From: Mycobacterium gordonae
GTDB lineage: Bacteria > Actinomycetota > Actinomycetes > Mycobacteriales > Mycobacteriaceae
Length of the DNA stretch: 64,000 nucleotides
Reading direction: 5' to 3'
Assembly (NCBI RefSeq): GCF_002101675.1
Contig: NZ_LQOY01000015.1
Coordinates: forward strand, 1-64,000
The notes beneath the pieces are model-generated. The model did not search any database and was not told the DNA's origin. It saw nothing but the letters and a program-made list of their open reading frames with translations. This document shows, piece by piece, positions 18,240 to 27,476 of this stretch. The translations under genes and the position numbers were made by a program. Numbering within the stretch: the first letter of the stretch is position 1; each line of letters starts with the position of its first letter.

Positions 18240-19880
18240 ATGACAAGCGTTGCCGACCACACGGCCGAACCCGCTGCCGAGCACACCATCGATATCCACA
18301 CCACCGCGGGCAAACTCGCCGAACTGCACAAGCGCAGGGAAGAGTCGCTGCACCCGGTCGGTGAGGCCGCCGTCGACAAGGTACACGCCAAGGGCAAGCT
18401 GACGGCCCGCGAGCGCATTACCGCGCTGCTCGACGAGGACTCGTTCGTCGAGCTGGATGCGCTGGCCAAGCACCGCAGCACCAACTTCGGCCTGGAGAAG
18501 AACCGTCCGGTCGGCGACGGTGTGGTCACCGGTTACGGCACCATCGACGGGCGCGACGTGTGCATCTTCAGCCAGGACGCCACCGTGTTCGGCGGCAGCC
18601 TCGGTGAGGTGTACGGCGAGAAGATCGTCAAGGTGCAGGACCTGGCCATCAAGACCGGCCGACCCCTGATCGGCATCAACGACGGCGCCGGCGCCCGCAT
18701 CCAGGAGGGCGTCGTCTCCCTGGGCCTGTACAGCCGGATCTTCCGCAACAACATCCTCGCGTCGGGCGTCATCCCGCAGATCTCGCTGATCATGGGCGCC
18801 GCGGCCGGCGGGCACGTGTACTCCCCCGCCCTGACCGACTTCGTGATCATGGTCGACCAGACCAGCCAGATGTTCATCACCGGTCCCGACGTCATCAAGA
18901 CCGTCACCGGCGAAGACGTCACCATGGAGGAACTCGGCGGCGCCCACACGCACATGGCCAAGTCTGGGACGCTGCACTACGTGGCTTCCGGCGAGCAGGA
19001 CGCCTTCGACTGGGTGCGCGACCTGCTGAGCTACCTGCCGCCCAACAACGCCACCGACGCCCCGCGTGAACCCTTCCCCGTTCCGGTCGGGGCGATCGAG
19101 GACAACCTCACCGACGAGGACCTGGAGTTGGACACCCTGATCCCGGACTCGCCGAACCAGCCCTACGACATCCACGAGGTGATCACCCGGATCCTCGACG
19201 ACGACGAGTTCCTGGAGATCCAGGCGGGTTACGCGCAGAACATTGTGGTGGGGTTCGGGCGCGTCGACGGACGGCCGGTCGGGCTGGTCGCCAACCAGCC
19301 CACCCAGTTCGCGGGCTGCCTGGACATCAACGCCTCGGAGAAGGCGGCGCGATTCGTCCGGACCTGCGACTGCTTCAACATCCCGATCGTCATGCTGGTG
19401 GACGTTCCGGGCTTCCTGCCGGGCACTGGCCAGGAGTACAACGGCATCATCCGGCGCGGCGCCAAGCTGCTGTATGCCTACGGCGAGGCCACCGTCCCCA
19501 AGATCACCGTCATCACCCGCAAGGCTTACGGCGGCGCCTACTGCGTCATGGGGTCCAAGGACATGGGGTGTGACGTCAACCTGGCCTGGCCGACGGCGCA
19601 GATCGCGGTGATGGGCGCCTCGGGTGCAGTCGGGTTCGTGTACCGCCAGCAATTGGCCGAGGCCGCCAAGAACGGCGAGGACGTGGACGCGCTGCGGTTG
19701 CAGTTGCAGCAGGAATACGAGGACACGCTGGTCAACCCGTATATCGCCGCCGAGCGCGGCTACGTCGACGCGGTGATCCCGCCGTCGCACACCCGCGGGT
19801 ACATCGGGACGGCACTGCGGCTGCTGGAACGCAAGATCGCGCAGACGCCGCCGAAGAAGCACGGGAACATTCCCCTGTGA
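18240..19880 (+). CDS. accD5: Propionyl/acyl-CoA carboxylase carboxyltransferase (beta) subunit AccD5
   Basis: 546 residues, crotonase-fold carboxyltransferase. It transfers the carboxyl group from biotin on AccA3 to propionyl-CoA (or acetyl-CoA), giving methylmalonyl-CoA for mycolate and methyl-branched lipid synthesis. Family signatures include [45 protein letters not shown] and [16 protein letters not shown]. Near-identity in these blocks with M. tuberculosis AccD5 (Rv3280, 548 aa) as I recall it. The ATG at 18240 follows a TAACAT box. The stop overlaps accE5 by 4 bases, so the two are coupled. Confidence 0.97.
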   Translation: MTSVADHTAEPAAEHTIDIHTTAGKLAELHKRREESLHPVGEAAVDKVHAKGKLTARERITALLDEDSFVELDALAKHRSTNFGLEKNRPVGDGVVTGYGTIDGRDVCIFSQDATVFGGSLGEVYGEKIVKVQDLAIKTGRPLIGINDGAGARIQEGVVSLGLYSRIFRNNILASGVIPQISLIMGAAAGGHVYSPALTDFVIMVDQTSQMFITGPDVIKTVTGEDVTMEELGGAHTHMAKSGTLHYVASGEQDAFDWVRDLLSYLPPNNATDAPREPFPVPVGAIEDNLTDEDLELDTLIPDSPNQPYDIHEVITRILDDDEFLEIQAGYAQNIVVGFGRVDGRPVGLVANQPTQFAGCLDINASEKAARFVRTCDCFNIPIVMLVDVPGFLPGTGQEYNGIIRRGAKLLYAYGEATVPKITVITRKAYGGAYCVMGSKDMGCDVNLAWPTAQIAVMGASGAVGFVYRQQLAEAAKNGEDVDALRLQLQQEYEDTLVNPYIAAERGYVDAVIPPSHTRGYIGTALRLLERKIAQTPPKKHGNIPL

Positions 19881-20155
19881 GCGAGGACATTGACGTGACC
19901 GACGTGAGCGAGGCGAGTGAAGCCGTCGAGGCGCAGGCACCGCACCCGCACGAGCCGCACCTGCAGATCCTGCGGGGACACCCCACCCACCAGGAATTGG
20001 CCGCGCTGGTCGCTGTGCTGGGCACCATCGGCCACGCACCCGAGCCGGCACTGCCCGAGCCCAGCCGGTGGGGGCTGCCGGTGGACAAGCTGCGCTATCC
20101 CATGCACAGCTGGCAGCGCATCACGCTGCAGGAAATGACGCACATGCGGCAATGA
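19877..20155 (+). CDS. accE5: Acyl-CoA carboxylase epsilon subunit AccE5
   Basis: 92 residues. The conserved C-terminal part, [22 protein letters not shown] then [22 protein letters not shown] (shown in pieces), is the epsilon-subunit domain that stabilises the AccA3-AccD5 complex. The GTG start overlaps the accD5 stop (GTGA). The N-terminal acidic tail is short (about 20 residues); the M. tuberculosis protein, as I recall it, has a much longer tail with tandem repeats. The stop overlaps maf by 3 bases of a shared ATGA. Confidence 0.9.
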   Translation: MSEDIDVTDVSEASEAVEAQAPHPHEPHLQILRGHPTHQELAALVAVLGTIGHAPEPALPEPSRWGLPVDKLRYPMHSWQRITLQEMTHMRQ

Positions 20156-20793
20156 CGCGGCTGGTGCTCGGGTCGGCCTCTTCGGGCCGGCTCAAGGTGC
20201 TGCGTCAAGCGGGCGTCGAACCGCTGGTGCGGGTCTCCGGCCTCGACGAGGACGGGCTCATCGCGGCGATGGGTCCTGACGCCGCGCCCGATGAGGTGGT
20301 GCGCACACTCGCCCGCGCGAAGGCCGAACACGTGGCCGGGATGCTCGGCGACCAGCACGTGACCGCGGATTGCGTTGTGCTGGGCTGCGATTCGATGCTG
20401 TACCTAAACGGTCAGTTGTGCGGTAAGCCGGCGTCGACCGACGACGCCCGCCGGCAGTGGCGGTCGATGGCCGGGCGCGCCGGGCAACTGCACACGGGGC
20501 ATTGCCTGATTCAGCTCCGCGACCACGACGTCGTGCGGGTGGAGGCTCAAACGTCGATCACCACAGTGCATTTCGGCACGCCGTCGGATTCCGACCTGGA
20601 GGCTTACCTGGCCAGCGGCGAACCGTTGCGGGTGGCCGGAGCGTTCACACTGGACGGCCTGGGCGGCTGGTTCATCGACGGCGTGGACGGCGACCCGTCG
20701 ACCGTGATCGGGGTGAGCCTGCCGCTACTGCGCTCGCTGCTGGCCCGCTGCGGGTTGTCGGTGACTGACCTGTGGGCAGGAAACGTCGCCTGA
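20152..20793 (+). CDS. maf: Maf-like nucleotide pyrophosphatase
   Basis: 213 residues, Maf/HAM1 fold, expected to hydrolyse non-canonical or modified nucleoside triphosphates to monophosphates and pyrophosphate. The N-terminal motif [14 protein letters not shown] and the mid-protein metal/catalytic region [16 protein letters not shown] are seen, and [19 protein letters not shown] is typical of the family. The ATG overlaps the accE5 stop. Ortholog by position of Rv3282; after it the conserved order is interrupted by the accessory island. Confidence 0.93.
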   Translation: MTRLVLGSASSGRLKVLRQAGVEPLVRVSGLDEDGLIAAMGPDAAPDEVVRTLARAKAEHVAGMLGDQHVTADCVVLGCDSMLYLNGQLCGKPASTDDARRQWRSMAGRAGQLHTGHCLIQLRDHDVVRVEAQTSITTVHFGTPSDSDLEAYLASGEPLRVAGAFTLDGLGGWFIDGVDGDPSTVIGVSLPLLRSLLARCGLSVTDLWAGNVA

Positions 20794-20807
20794 AGGGGCG
20801 ACGGCCG

Positions 20808-20813
20808 TACGAT
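20808..20813 (+). promoter_or_regulatory. -10 box (TACGAT) of the first paralogous small gene
   Basis: TACGAT is followed by 7 bases and the ATG at 20821. The surrounding GGCCGTACGATCGA is repeated as GGGCCGTACCATCGA before the second paralog, so the promoter was duplicated with the gene. Confidence 0.55.
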
Positions 20814-20820
20814 CGACCCG

Positions 20821-21294
20821 ATGGCGAATTCTGGTGAATTGGTGGCAATTGATCTGACCGAGAGAGAGCGCGCTTTCATCGGGCAGGCTCTGCAGGAATG
20901 GCAGAACACGGCCGCATGGAAGCCCTTTCCCATTCAAGTCTTGGGTTTGTCTGAATGGAGCGAGTTCGACGTTCTTACCGAGCGGCTTGCTCAGGCCGTC
21001 ACTGGACGCCAGTCGCTGTCTGTCCTGGACTGGGCGCGTGTCCTCTATCTCGCCGAATGTTCATGGGCCAGTAGTCTTGTCGGCGCGGCCCTCGACTTCT
21101 CCACCGTTAGCGGGTTTACCGACACTGAGGCGCTGGGCTTGCTCCGTGGTCTGCAGCGCAAGATTGGCGGCATGAAGTACGCCGATGCCCTGTTTCCGGG
21201 CCGCGGCCGGCATCGCCCAGTCGAAGAATGGAAACGCGAGAGCGAGAAGATCATCGAGGAGCAGCGGGGCCGCCGGTATCCCCCTGGGCTGTGA
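20821..21294 (+). CDS. Small cytoplasmic protein, candidate immunity protein (paralog 1)
   Basis: 157 residues; I do not recognise a named family. It is soluble, with no signal peptide or membrane segment, and mostly helical. Conserved with the next gene are LTERERAFIGQAL, PFPIQVLGLSEW, LDWARVLYLAECSWASSLVG, DTEALGLLRGLQRKIGG and the C-terminal YPPGL; about half of the positions agree. It starts at an ATG 7 bases after a TACGAT box without a ribosome-binding site, the leaderless layout. The gene points toward a WXG-type exported protein with a nuclease-like module and lies outside the conserved maf-sseA order, so an immunity role is plausible but inferred only from position and duplication. 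Confidence 0.75.
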   Translation: MANSGELVAIDLTERERAFIGQALQEWQNTAAWKPFPIQVLGLSEWSEFDVLTERLAQAVTGRQSLSVLDWARVLYLAECSWASSLVGAALDFSTVSGFTDTEALGLLRGLQRKIGGMKYADALFPGRGRHRPVEEWKRESEKIIEEQRGRRYPPGL

Positions 21295-21348
21295 ACAGGG
21301 CCCCCGAGCGTGGCCCCGAGCTGAGTTTTCGTGGTGGCGTACGGGCCG

Positions 21349-21354
21349 TACCAT
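21349..21354 (+). promoter_or_regulatory. -10 box (TACCAT) of the second paralogous small gene
   Basis: TACCAT is followed by 7 bases and the ATG at 21362, the same geometry as the first copy; transcription of the two copies is therefore probably independent. Confidence 0.55.
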
Positions 21355-21361
21355 CGAGGCG

Positions 21362-21850
21362 ATGAGAAAGCCTGCCGACTTGGTGTCGATCGAATTGACC
21401 GACAGGGAGCGCGAGTTCATTCAGCAGGCGCTGCGGCAGTGGGACGGGTCTGCGTCGGACGCGCCGTTCCCATTTCAGATTCTCGGCTTGTCGAGGTGGG
21501 AGGAGTTCGGCGAACTCGCGGTTCGTCTCGACCGCGCTCTTCAAAAGCACGAGGCGTTGACTGACTTGGACTGGGCGCGCGTGCTGTTCTTAACCGAAAT
21601 CAGTTGGGCCAGTGACTTGGTCGGTGCCGGTTTGGACTTCGCTACTGTCACCGGGTTTTCCGACAACGAGGCGCTGGGCTTGCTACGCCGTCTGCAGCGG
21701 CGCGACAAGATCGGCGGCTACGACCGGGCCAAGCTGCTGTTTCCGAACGGTGGTCGTACCGCGACCGCCGCGGAAATTGATGAACGTCAACGGTGGGCGG
21801 AGGCGGTGCGCCTGGAACAGCAGGGTCGCCAGTATCCTCCTGGGCTTTGA
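21362..21850 (+). CDS. Small cytoplasmic protein, candidate immunity protein (paralog 2)
   Basis: 162 residues, clearly homologous to the preceding gene over its whole length (LTDREREFIQQAL, PFPFQILGLSRW, LDWARVLFLTEISWASDLVG, DNEALGLLRRLQRR, YPPGL). Differences cluster in the linker before the C-terminus and in the first ten residues. The ATG at 21362 is used because a promoter box identical in spacing to that of paralog 1 precedes it; a longer frame from 21185 would read through paralog 1. The gene ends 54 bases from the stop of the convergent toxin-like gene. Tandem duplicated immunity genes are common beside polymorphic toxins, but this assignment is inference. Confidence 0.75.
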   Translation: MRKPADLVSIELTDREREFIQQALRQWDGSASDAPFPFQILGLSRWEEFGELAVRLDRALQKHEALTDLDWARVLFLTEISWASDLVGAGLDFATVTGFSDNEALGLLRRLQRRDKIGGYDRAKLLFPNGGRTATAAEIDERQRWAEAVRLEQQGRQYPPGL

Positions 21851-21904
21851 ACACCGCCCAGCGCACTCGACCGTGACAATGGCGAACAGTCAACTGCTAC
21901 AAGC

Positions 21905-23086
21905 CTATTGAAAGTCCTGATAATTCTCCCATGGGTCGTCTTCACCAAGAATCGGCAAGTGGTGAGGAATGCTGTGCGGCGGGTGCACGACATGCGGCCC
22001 GAGGGGCGTGGCTGGTCCGCCGGGTAGGGCAGGACCTCCGCCGCCTTTGGGCTGGGGCGCTGATCGAGGCGCTGGCGGGGGCTCGACCCTGGGCGGGGCT
22101 GCGGGCGGCGACATTTCGCCTGGCGTCAGCGGCGGTAGTCGTCCCCGCGTTGGAGGGGCAATCGGCACCATCGATCTGGTCTGCTGCTCGAAGTACTCAA
22201 GCGGAGTCCGCCACGTACTGGTGGGAGTCGGTGTAGGTCGGTAAGCGGTTCCGTAGTCGCCATCGTGCGGATTGATGAAGATCACGGTGCCGTCAGGCCG
22301 CAACAGCGCTAGACCACCGGAGTCGATGCTCGTCGCGACACGAGTGTTCGGATCCTTCATCCCGTCGTAGATCAATCTGGCCAGGTCTCGCGGGGATAAA
22401 TCGGGGAAATGTTTCAAGGCATGCCCGTGCGCGATTTCCGTTGCAACTTGGGCCATCTGCTCGTCAGTCCACCCCGCGAACGGATCGCCCGGCGGCCCGG
22501 GCGGCGGGGGTGGATCTTGTTTGAAGGTGTGCTGGTCGACGGATTGGATTCGCGGCGCGAATTGGTGATCTGTTGTCGGAAAGTCCGTTGTGGCGATTCC
22601 CGCTGCAGCGGCGGTAATTCTGCCGGCCACTTGTTTTTCGATGTCGACGAGCTGGGTAGCACGTTGCCGGATCTCGCTCGCGAAAGCTGTTGCCTCGGTC
22701 TGTCGATACGCGCGCTCTGCCGCCGTGGGGCTGATTCGGGTATCGGTGACGGAGAGATTTTCAATGACCTGGAAGCCCCCGTCGCGGGCGTCCTCAATGG
22801 CGTAGATGACCCTCCGATGAGCTGCACCAATACATCCGGCCCCGTCTCTGGCGACCGCACTCGCCTGACGAAGCTGGTCGACTTTGCCGCTGACGATTGA
22901 CAGGTCGTCACTAGTTCGTTGTCGCAATCCTTCACCGCCAGCGCCCTCCCATACGAGGAAGTGGGCTTCGTTTCGCATGTCCAGGAAAACGTCTTCCCAC
23001 CGGTCGGCGGTCGTGGTCCAGTGCCGGGCCGCCGCGATGAGATGTTCGGTGTCCCATGCGCTTATCTCCGACAGGGTGGGCGCCAA
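21905..23086 (-). CDS. WXG-type secreted protein with nuclease-like module, candidate type VII toxin
   Basis: 393 residues. Residues 1-165 are helical with a WEG turn at 46-48 and resemble the N-terminal domain of mycobacterial ESX-associated toxins (ISAWDTEHLIAAARHW start). A Pro-rich linker (191-200) leads to a small module at about 202-285, with GHALKH (His222, His226), Thr248-Arg249 and INPHDGDYGTAYRP, a pattern I associate with small nuclease toxins; the fold is inference. A Pro-rich tail of about 100 residues ends the protein, which is unusual because toxin domains normally sit last. The start is a TTG that directly follows the TAA of the EspC-like gene, so the two are coupled. Confidence 0.8.
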   Translation of the reverse strand: MAPTLSEISAWDTEHLIAAARHWTTTADRWEDVFLDMRNEAHFLVWEGAGGEGLRQRTSDDLSIVSGKVDQLRQASAVARDGAGCIGAAHRRVIYAIEDARDGGFQVIENLSVTDTRISPTAAERAYRQTEATAFASEIRQRATQLVDIEKQVAGRITAAAAGIATTDFPTTDHQFAPRIQSVDQHTFKQDPPPPPGPPGDPFAGWTDEQMAQVATEIAHGHALKHFPDLSPRDLARLIYDGMKDPNTRVATSIDSGGLALLRPDGTVIFINPHDGDYGTAYRPTPTPTSTWRTPLEYFEQQTRSMVPIAPPTRGRLPPLTPGEMSPPAAPPRVEPPPAPRSAPQPKGGGGPALPGGPATPLGPHVVHPPHSIPHHLPILGEDDPWENYQDFQ

Positions 23087-23383
23087 TTACGACACCACCG
23101 TCGGGTGCACCACTCCCGCCAGTTTTCCCGCAGCGGAATCCTCGTTCTCGACATAGTGATCAACACCCGCCGCCACCAACCCGACCGTGGCGCCTGTGCG
23201 GTCGGCCAGAATGGTCTCGGCAAGGTCAACCGCAGCATGCACACCGACCACCGCAGCCGTCGTAGGCTGAAACGCCTGGCCTGGCCAAGGCGCCGCAGGG
23301 GCGGCCAATTCACTATTCCATCCGCTCCAGCGCCCGGCCGCGGCTTTCAGCTGATGAATGTCAACCCGCACCTCGGCGCCCAT
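23087..23383 (-). CDS. EspC-like (DUF2580) type VII secretion partner protein
   Basis: 98 residues of helical hairpin type, starting MGAEVRVDIHQLKAAAGRW. Gly-Trp-Asn at 21-23 lies near the turn region, FQPTTAAVVGVHAAVD follows, and the C-terminal YVENE (residues 77-81) fits the YxxxD/E type VII export signal. Such proteins pair with a larger WXG-type partner, and the gene order (small partner first, large effector abutting) is the usual one. The ATG at 23383 is preceded by TAACTT 7 bases upstream. It is divergent from the PNPOx-like gene. Confidence 0.82.
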   Translation of the reverse strand: MGAEVRVDIHQLKAAAGRWSGWNSELAAPAAPWPGQAFQPTTAAVVGVHAAVDLAETILADRTGATVGLVAAGVDHYVENEDSAAGKLAGVVHPTVVS

Positions 23384-23390
23384 CCTGCGG

Positions 23391-23396
23391 AAGTTA
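23391..23396 (-). promoter_or_regulatory. -10 box (TAACTT) for the EspC-like/toxin pair
   Basis: On the minus strand TAACTT is followed by 7 bases and the ATG of the EspC-like gene, a leaderless layout. The divergent PNPOx-like gene has its own TAGCCT box at 23431-23436, 6 bases before its ATG. Confidence 0.45.
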
Positions 23397-23442
23397 AATG
23401 ACGGACCGGCGCTCGGCAATTCACCGCACGTAGCCTCACACC

Positions 23443-23931
23443 ATGGCCACCTGGACCGAGTTCATCGCGCAGGCACCACAGATCGCCGACACCTTCATCC
23501 GTCGTCATCGCGCCGCCCGCAACCTGTGCATGCTGGCGACCCTGCGCTCGGACGGCTTCCCGCGGATCAGCCCGATGGAGCCGCGGATCTTCGAGGACGC
23601 GTTGTGGATCTCCGGCATGCCGAGCACCACGAAATACCTCGACCTGCAGCGTGATCCGCGGTTGTGTCTGCACACGGCCACGGTGGACACCGAGGTCAAG
23701 GACGGCGACGCGAAGTTGTTCGGCCGGGCTTACGTGGTCCCGTACGGCGAGCAGCACCAGCGCTTCGCCGACGCATTGTTCGACGAGATGGGGCTGGACC
23801 TGCGCGGCCAGCAGTTCGACCTGATCGGCGTCGACATCACCGGGGCGTCGTCGGTCAGTGTCGTCGACGACCACCTGGACATCACCATCTGGAAGCCAGG
23901 CGAGGCCGAACGGGTGGTGCGCAAGCACTGA
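23443..23931 (+). CDS. Pyridoxamine 5'-phosphate oxidase-like flavoprotein
   Basis: 162 residues of split-barrel FMN/F420-binding type. The conserved start is RRHRAARNLCMLATLRSDGFPRIS (in pieces), with MEPRIFEDALWISGMPSTTKYLDL forming the typical ligand-binding strand pair and KLFGRAYVVP in the second half. Members reduce or oxidise small ligands with FMN, F420 or bind haem breakdown products; the ligand here cannot be told. The first gene after the accessory island, it is followed by sseA after 14 bases and may share its transcript. Confidence 0.85.
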   Translation: MATWTEFIAQAPQIADTFIRRHRAARNLCMLATLRSDGFPRISPMEPRIFEDALWISGMPSTTKYLDLQRDPRLCLHTATVDTEVKDGDAKLFGRAYVVPYGEQHQRFADALFDEMGLDLRGQQFDLIGVDITGASSVSVVDDHLDITIWKPGEAERVVRKH

Positions 23932-23945
23932 GTAGGCTTTGAAAC

Positions 23946-24836
23946 GTGCCGCTACCTCCGGATCCCAGCTCCACCCTGCAGGCCTACGCCCATCCCGAAC
24001 GGCTCGTCACGGCCGATTGGCTGTCCGCCCACCTCGGCTCCCCCGGTCTGGCGATCGTCGAATCCGACGAGGACGTGCTGCTGTACGACGTCGGCCACAT
24101 CCCCGGAGCCGTCAAGATCGACTGGCACACCGACCTCAACGATCCCCGCGTGCGTGACTACATCAACGGCGAACAGTTCGCCGCGCTGATGGACGCCAAG
24201 GGCATCGCCCGCGACGACACCGTGGTGATCTACGGGGACAAGAGCAACTGGTGGGCCGCCTACGCGCTGTGGGTGTTCACCTTGTTCGGCCACCCCGACG
24301 TCCGGCTGCTCAACGGCGGACGCGACCTCTGGCTATCCGAGCGGCGCGACACCACGCTCGACGTACCCCACCGGACCTCGTCGGGCTACCCCGTCGTGCA
24401 GCGCAACGACGCACCGATCCGCGCTTACAAAGACGACGTGCTCCAAGCGCTGGGCAGTCAGCCACTGATCGACGTGCGCTCTCCCGACGAATACACCGGC
24501 AAGCGCACCCACATGCCCGACTACCCCGAGGAAGGCGCGCTGCGCGCCGGCCACATCCCCACCGCGCGCTCCATCCCGTGGGGCAAGGCAGCCGACGAGA
24601 ACGGCCGCTTCCGCAGCCGCGAAGAGCTGGAGCAGCTCTATGACTTCCTGGATCCCGACGACAAGACCATCGTCTACTGCCGCATCGGCGAGCGATCCAG
24701 CCACACCTGGTTCGTACTGACCCATCTGCTGGGCAAGCCGGATGTGCGCAACTACGACGGTTCGTGGACCGAGTGGGGCAATACCGTGCGGGTGCCGATC
24801 GTCGCCGGTGAGCAGCCAGGAGCGGTTTCCGGCTGA
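23946..24836 (+). CDS. sseA: Thiosulfate sulfurtransferase-like protein SseA
   Basis: 296 residues, two rhodanese domains. Domain 1 (about 20-135) contains [20 protein letters not shown]; domain 2 (about 160-285) ends in the active-site loop [13 protein letters not shown], whose Cys accepts sulfur. It moves sulfane sulfur, probably to cyanide, thiols or downstream carriers such as the SufE-like protein encoded next. The GTG at 23946 has TAGGCT 7 bases upstream. Its TGA overlaps the sufE ATG by one base, indicating coupling. Ortholog by position of Rv3283. Confidence 0.94.
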   Translation: MPLPPDPSSTLQAYAHPERLVTADWLSAHLGSPGLAIVESDEDVLLYDVGHIPGAVKIDWHTDLNDPRVRDYINGEQFAALMDAKGIARDDTVVIYGDKSNWWAAYALWVFTLFGHPDVRLLNGGRDLWLSERRDTTLDVPHRTSSGYPVVQRNDAPIRAYKDDVLQALGSQPLIDVRSPDEYTGKRTHMPDYPEEGALRAGHIPTARSIPWGKAADENGRFRSREELEQLYDFLDPDDKTIVYCRIGERSSHTWFVLTHLLGKPDVRNYDGSWTEWGNTVRVPIVAGEQPGAVSG

Positions 24837-25255
24837 TGAGCATGCCTGCGCCCCTGGCTGAGGTGGTGTCCGACTTCGCAGAGGTCCAGGGCCAGGACAA
24901 GTTGCAGCTGCTGCTGGAGTTCGCGAACGAGCTTCCGGCGCTGCCGGCCGATCTGGCCGAGGCGGCGATGGAGCCGGTGCCCGAGTGCCAGTCGCCGCTG
25001 TTTCTGCATGTCGACGCCAGCGACCCGCAGCGCGTGCGGTTGCACTTCAGCGCTCCCGCCGAAGCGCCCACCACCCGCGGCTTCGCCGCCATCCTGGCGG
25101 CCGGATTGGACGAGCAACCCGCCGATGCGATCCTCGGGGTACCCGAGGATTTCTACACCGAGCTGGGCCTGGCCGCTCTGATCAGCCCACTTCGGCTGCG
25201 CGGCATGTCGGCGATGCTGACCCGAATCAAAAGGCGCCTGCGCGAAGCGGCCTGA
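24836..25255 (+). CDS. SufE-like sulfur acceptor protein (Rv3284-like)
   Basis: 139 residues with the SufE fold: [20 protein letters not shown] at the N-terminus, [14 protein letters not shown] with the acceptor Cys near residue 50, and [20 protein letters not shown]. SufE proteins take persulfide sulfur from a cysteine desulfurase; here the upstream neighbour is a rhodanese, so the two may form a sulfur relay (inference). The start codon overlaps the sseA stop. Confidence 0.9.
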   Translation: MSMPAPLAEVVSDFAEVQGQDKLQLLLEFANELPALPADLAEAAMEPVPECQSPLFLHVDASDPQRVRLHFSAPAEAPTTRGFAAILAAGLDEQPADAILGVPEDFYTELGLAALISPLRLRGMSAMLTRIKRRLREAA

Positions 25256-25318
25256 AGGGGGAACCGCGTGACCGGCCCCGCGGCGCGCCGCATAAACTTC
25301 CCCCGATAAGACTTGTAA

Positions 25319-25343
25319 GAAAATTTCTTAAAGAGAAATTTTC
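25319..25343. promoter_or_regulatory. AT-rich perfect palindrome upstream of accA3
   Basis: GAAAATTTC-N7-GAAATTTTC is a perfect 9-base inverted repeat, striking in GC-rich DNA. It lies 41 bases before the accA3 GTG and is not followed by a T-tract, so an operator is more likely than a terminator. Candidate -10 sequences (TAAGAC upstream, CATACG downstream) flank it. Confidence 0.55.
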
Positions 25344-25383
25344 GCTACGCCATACGAAGAAGACGTCGATACAGGAGGCGCCA

Positions 25384-27177
25384 GTGCCCAGTCACGCCAG
25401 CTCGAGGATCTCCAAAGTTCTTGTCGCCAACCGCGGCGAGATCGCAGTCCGCGTGATCCGGGCGGCCCGGGACGCCGGACTGGCCAGCGTGGCTGTCTAC
25501 GCCGAACCCGACGCCGAGGCCCCGCACGTCCGCCTGGCCGACGAGGCGTTCGCATTGGGCGGCCAGACCTCGGCCGAGTCCTACCTCGACTTCGGCAAGT
25601 TGCTGGACGCGGCGGCGAAGTCCGGCGCCAACGCCGTGCACCCCGGCTACGGCTTCCTGTCGGAGAACGCCGACTTCGCCCAGGCGGTGATCGATGCCGG
25701 GCTGATCTGGATCGGGCCCAGCCCGCAGTCGATCCGGGACCTCGGCGACAAGGTCACCGCCCGGCACATCGCCGCCCGCGCCCAGGCGCCGCTGGTGCCC
25801 GGCACGCCCGACCCCGTCAAGGACGCCGACGAGGTGGTCGCTTTCGCCGAAGAGTACGGCGTGCCGATCGCGATCAAGGCGGCCTTCGGCGGCGGCGGGC
25901 GCGGCATGAAGGTGGCCCGCACCATCGAGGAGATCCCGCACCTGTACGAGTCCGCGGTACGCGAGGCCGTCGCCGCCTTCGGCCGCGGCGAATGCTTCGT
26001 GGAGCGCTACCTGGACAAGCCCCGCCACGTCGAGGCCCAGGTGATCGCCGACACCCACGGCAACGTCGTCGTCGCCGGCACTCGCGACTGCTCGCTGCAG
26101 CGCCGCTTCCAGAAGCTGGTCGAGGAGGCGCCGGCACCCTTCCTGACCGACGCGCAGCGCAAGGAGATCCACGAGTCGGCCAAGCGGATCTGCAAAGAGG
26201 CGCATTACTACGGCGCCGGCACCGTCGAATACCTGGTGGGCCAGGACGGCCTGATCTCGTTCCTCGAGGTCAACACCCGGCTGCAGGTCGAGCACCCGGT
26301 CACCGAGGAGACCGCGGGGATCGACCTGGTGCTGCAGCAGTTCAAGATCGCCAACGGCGAGAAACTGGACATCACCGAGGACCCGACGCCCCGCGGCCAC
26401 GCCATCGAGTTCCGGATCAACGGCGAGGACGCCGGCCGCGGCTTCCTGCCCGCCCCCGGCCCGGTCACCAAGTTCCACCCGCCGAGCGGCCCCGGTGTCC
26501 GCCTGGACTCCGGCGTCGAGACCGGCTCGGTGATCGGCGGTCAGTTCGACTCGATGCTGGCCAAGCTGATCGTGTACGGCGCCGACCGCCACGAGGCCCT
26601 GGCTCGCGCCCGTCGCGCCCTGGACGAATTCCAGGTCGAGGGCCTGGCCACGGTGATCCCCTTCCACCGCGCCGTGGTCTCCGACCCGGCGTTCATCGGT
26701 GACGACGACGGTTTCACGGTGCACACCCGCTGGATCGAGACCGAGTGGGACAACCAGATCGAGCCCTTTACCGGCGGCGAACCCATCGAAGAAGACGAAA
26801 GCCGTCCGCGCCACAAGGTCGTTGTCGAGGTCGACGGCCGCCGCGTCGAGGTGTCGCTGCCCGGCGACCTGGCACTGTCCAACGGCGCGCCCGACGCCGT
26901 CGGTGTGGTGCGCCGCAAGCCCAAGCCACGCAAGCGGGGCGCGCACGGCGGCGCCACCGCATCCGGTGACGCGGTGACCGCACCGATGCAGGGCACCGTC
27001 GTCAAGGTCGCCGTCGAGGAAGGCCAGGAGGTCGCGCAGGGCGACCTGGTGGTGGTCCTGGAGGCGATGAAGATGGAGAACCCGGTCACTGCCCACAAGG
27101 ACGGCGTCATCACCGGCCTGGCGGTGGAGCCCGGCGCCGCCATCACCCAGGGCACGGTGCTCGCCGAGATCAAGTAG
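25384..27177 (+). CDS. accA3: Acyl-CoA carboxylase alpha subunit AccA3 (biotin carboxylase + BCCP)
   Basis: 597 residues. Biotin carboxylase domain at about 10-455, with [20 protein letters not shown], the ATP-binding [10 protein letters not shown] and catalytic [21 protein letters not shown] domain at the end with the biotinyl Lys in EAMKMENP. It carboxylates biotin with ATP and bicarbonate and serves several carboxyltransferases including AccD5. The GTG at 25384 has GGAGG five bases upstream; longer frames run through the AT-rich palindrome. Length matches M. tuberculosis AccA3 (about 600). BirA encoded in this window should modify it. Confidence 0.97.
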   Translation: MPSHASSRISKVLVANRGEIAVRVIRAARDAGLASVAVYAEPDAEAPHVRLADEAFALGGQTSAESYLDFGKLLDAAAKSGANAVHPGYGFLSENADFAQAVIDAGLIWIGPSPQSIRDLGDKVTARHIAARAQAPLVPGTPDPVKDADEVVAFAEEYGVPIAIKAAFGGGGRGMKVARTIEEIPHLYESAVREAVAAFGRGECFVERYLDKPRHVEAQVIADTHGNVVVAGTRDCSLQRRFQKLVEEAPAPFLTDAQRKEIHESAKRICKEAHYYGAGTVEYLVGQDGLISFLEVNTRLQVEHPVTEETAGIDLVLQQFKIANGEKLDITEDPTPRGHAIEFRINGEDAGRGFLPAPGPVTKFHPPSGPGVRLDSGVETGSVIGGQFDSMLAKLIVYGADRHEALARARRALDEFQVEGLATVIPFHRAVVSDPAFIGDDDGFTVHTRWIETEWDNQIEPFTGGEPIEEDESRPRHKVVVEVDGRRVEVSLPGDLALSNGAPDAVGVVRRKPKPRKRGAHGGATASGDAVTAPMQGTVVKVAVEEGQEVAQGDLVVVLEAMKMENPVTAHKDGVITGLAVEPGAAITQGTVLAEIK

Positions 27178-27476
27178 GCGCCGTCCCGCCTGGTGGGTGT
27201 GCGCTCACTGCGCTGGGTGTGCGTCCACTGCGGGCGACACGCCGGGGACGGCGCTGCAGCCGCACAATCAAACCGGGGCGGTGACGGGACTGCCCTTTCT
27301 GTGAATACGGCTCCCACGTTTGTCGAGCCCGTCCACCGCGGGTAGGGTTTGAAGTAGGTTGAGTTCACAGCCGCCCCGGAAACAACGTCCGGTAGGTGCG
27401 ATTTCTTAAACGCGGCATCTCGCCCACTTGATGTGATCCACAGCAACGAATGATCGTCGACTGATGGAGTTCACAA
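27178..27476. other. Intergenic region accA3 / STAS gene
   Basis: The left part holds a short imperfect tandem repeat (GGGTGTGCGCTCACTGCG and GGGTGTGCGTCCACTGCG, about 27192-27233). GTTT at 27318-27321 and GGGTAG at 27340-27345 resemble a sigma-F promoter but with an 18-base spacer, so the match is weak. GGAG precedes the STAS ATG by 7 bases. No ORF is credible here. Confidence 0.4.

Noticed and set aside
25319-25343. Rho-independent terminator after sufE
   Set aside because: The stem is nearly all A/T and no T-tract follows; its place near the accA3 start fits an operator better.
27318-27345. Sigma-F promoter for the STAS gene
   Set aside because: The 18-base spacer and GGGTAG are outside the usual range; kept only as a weak note.
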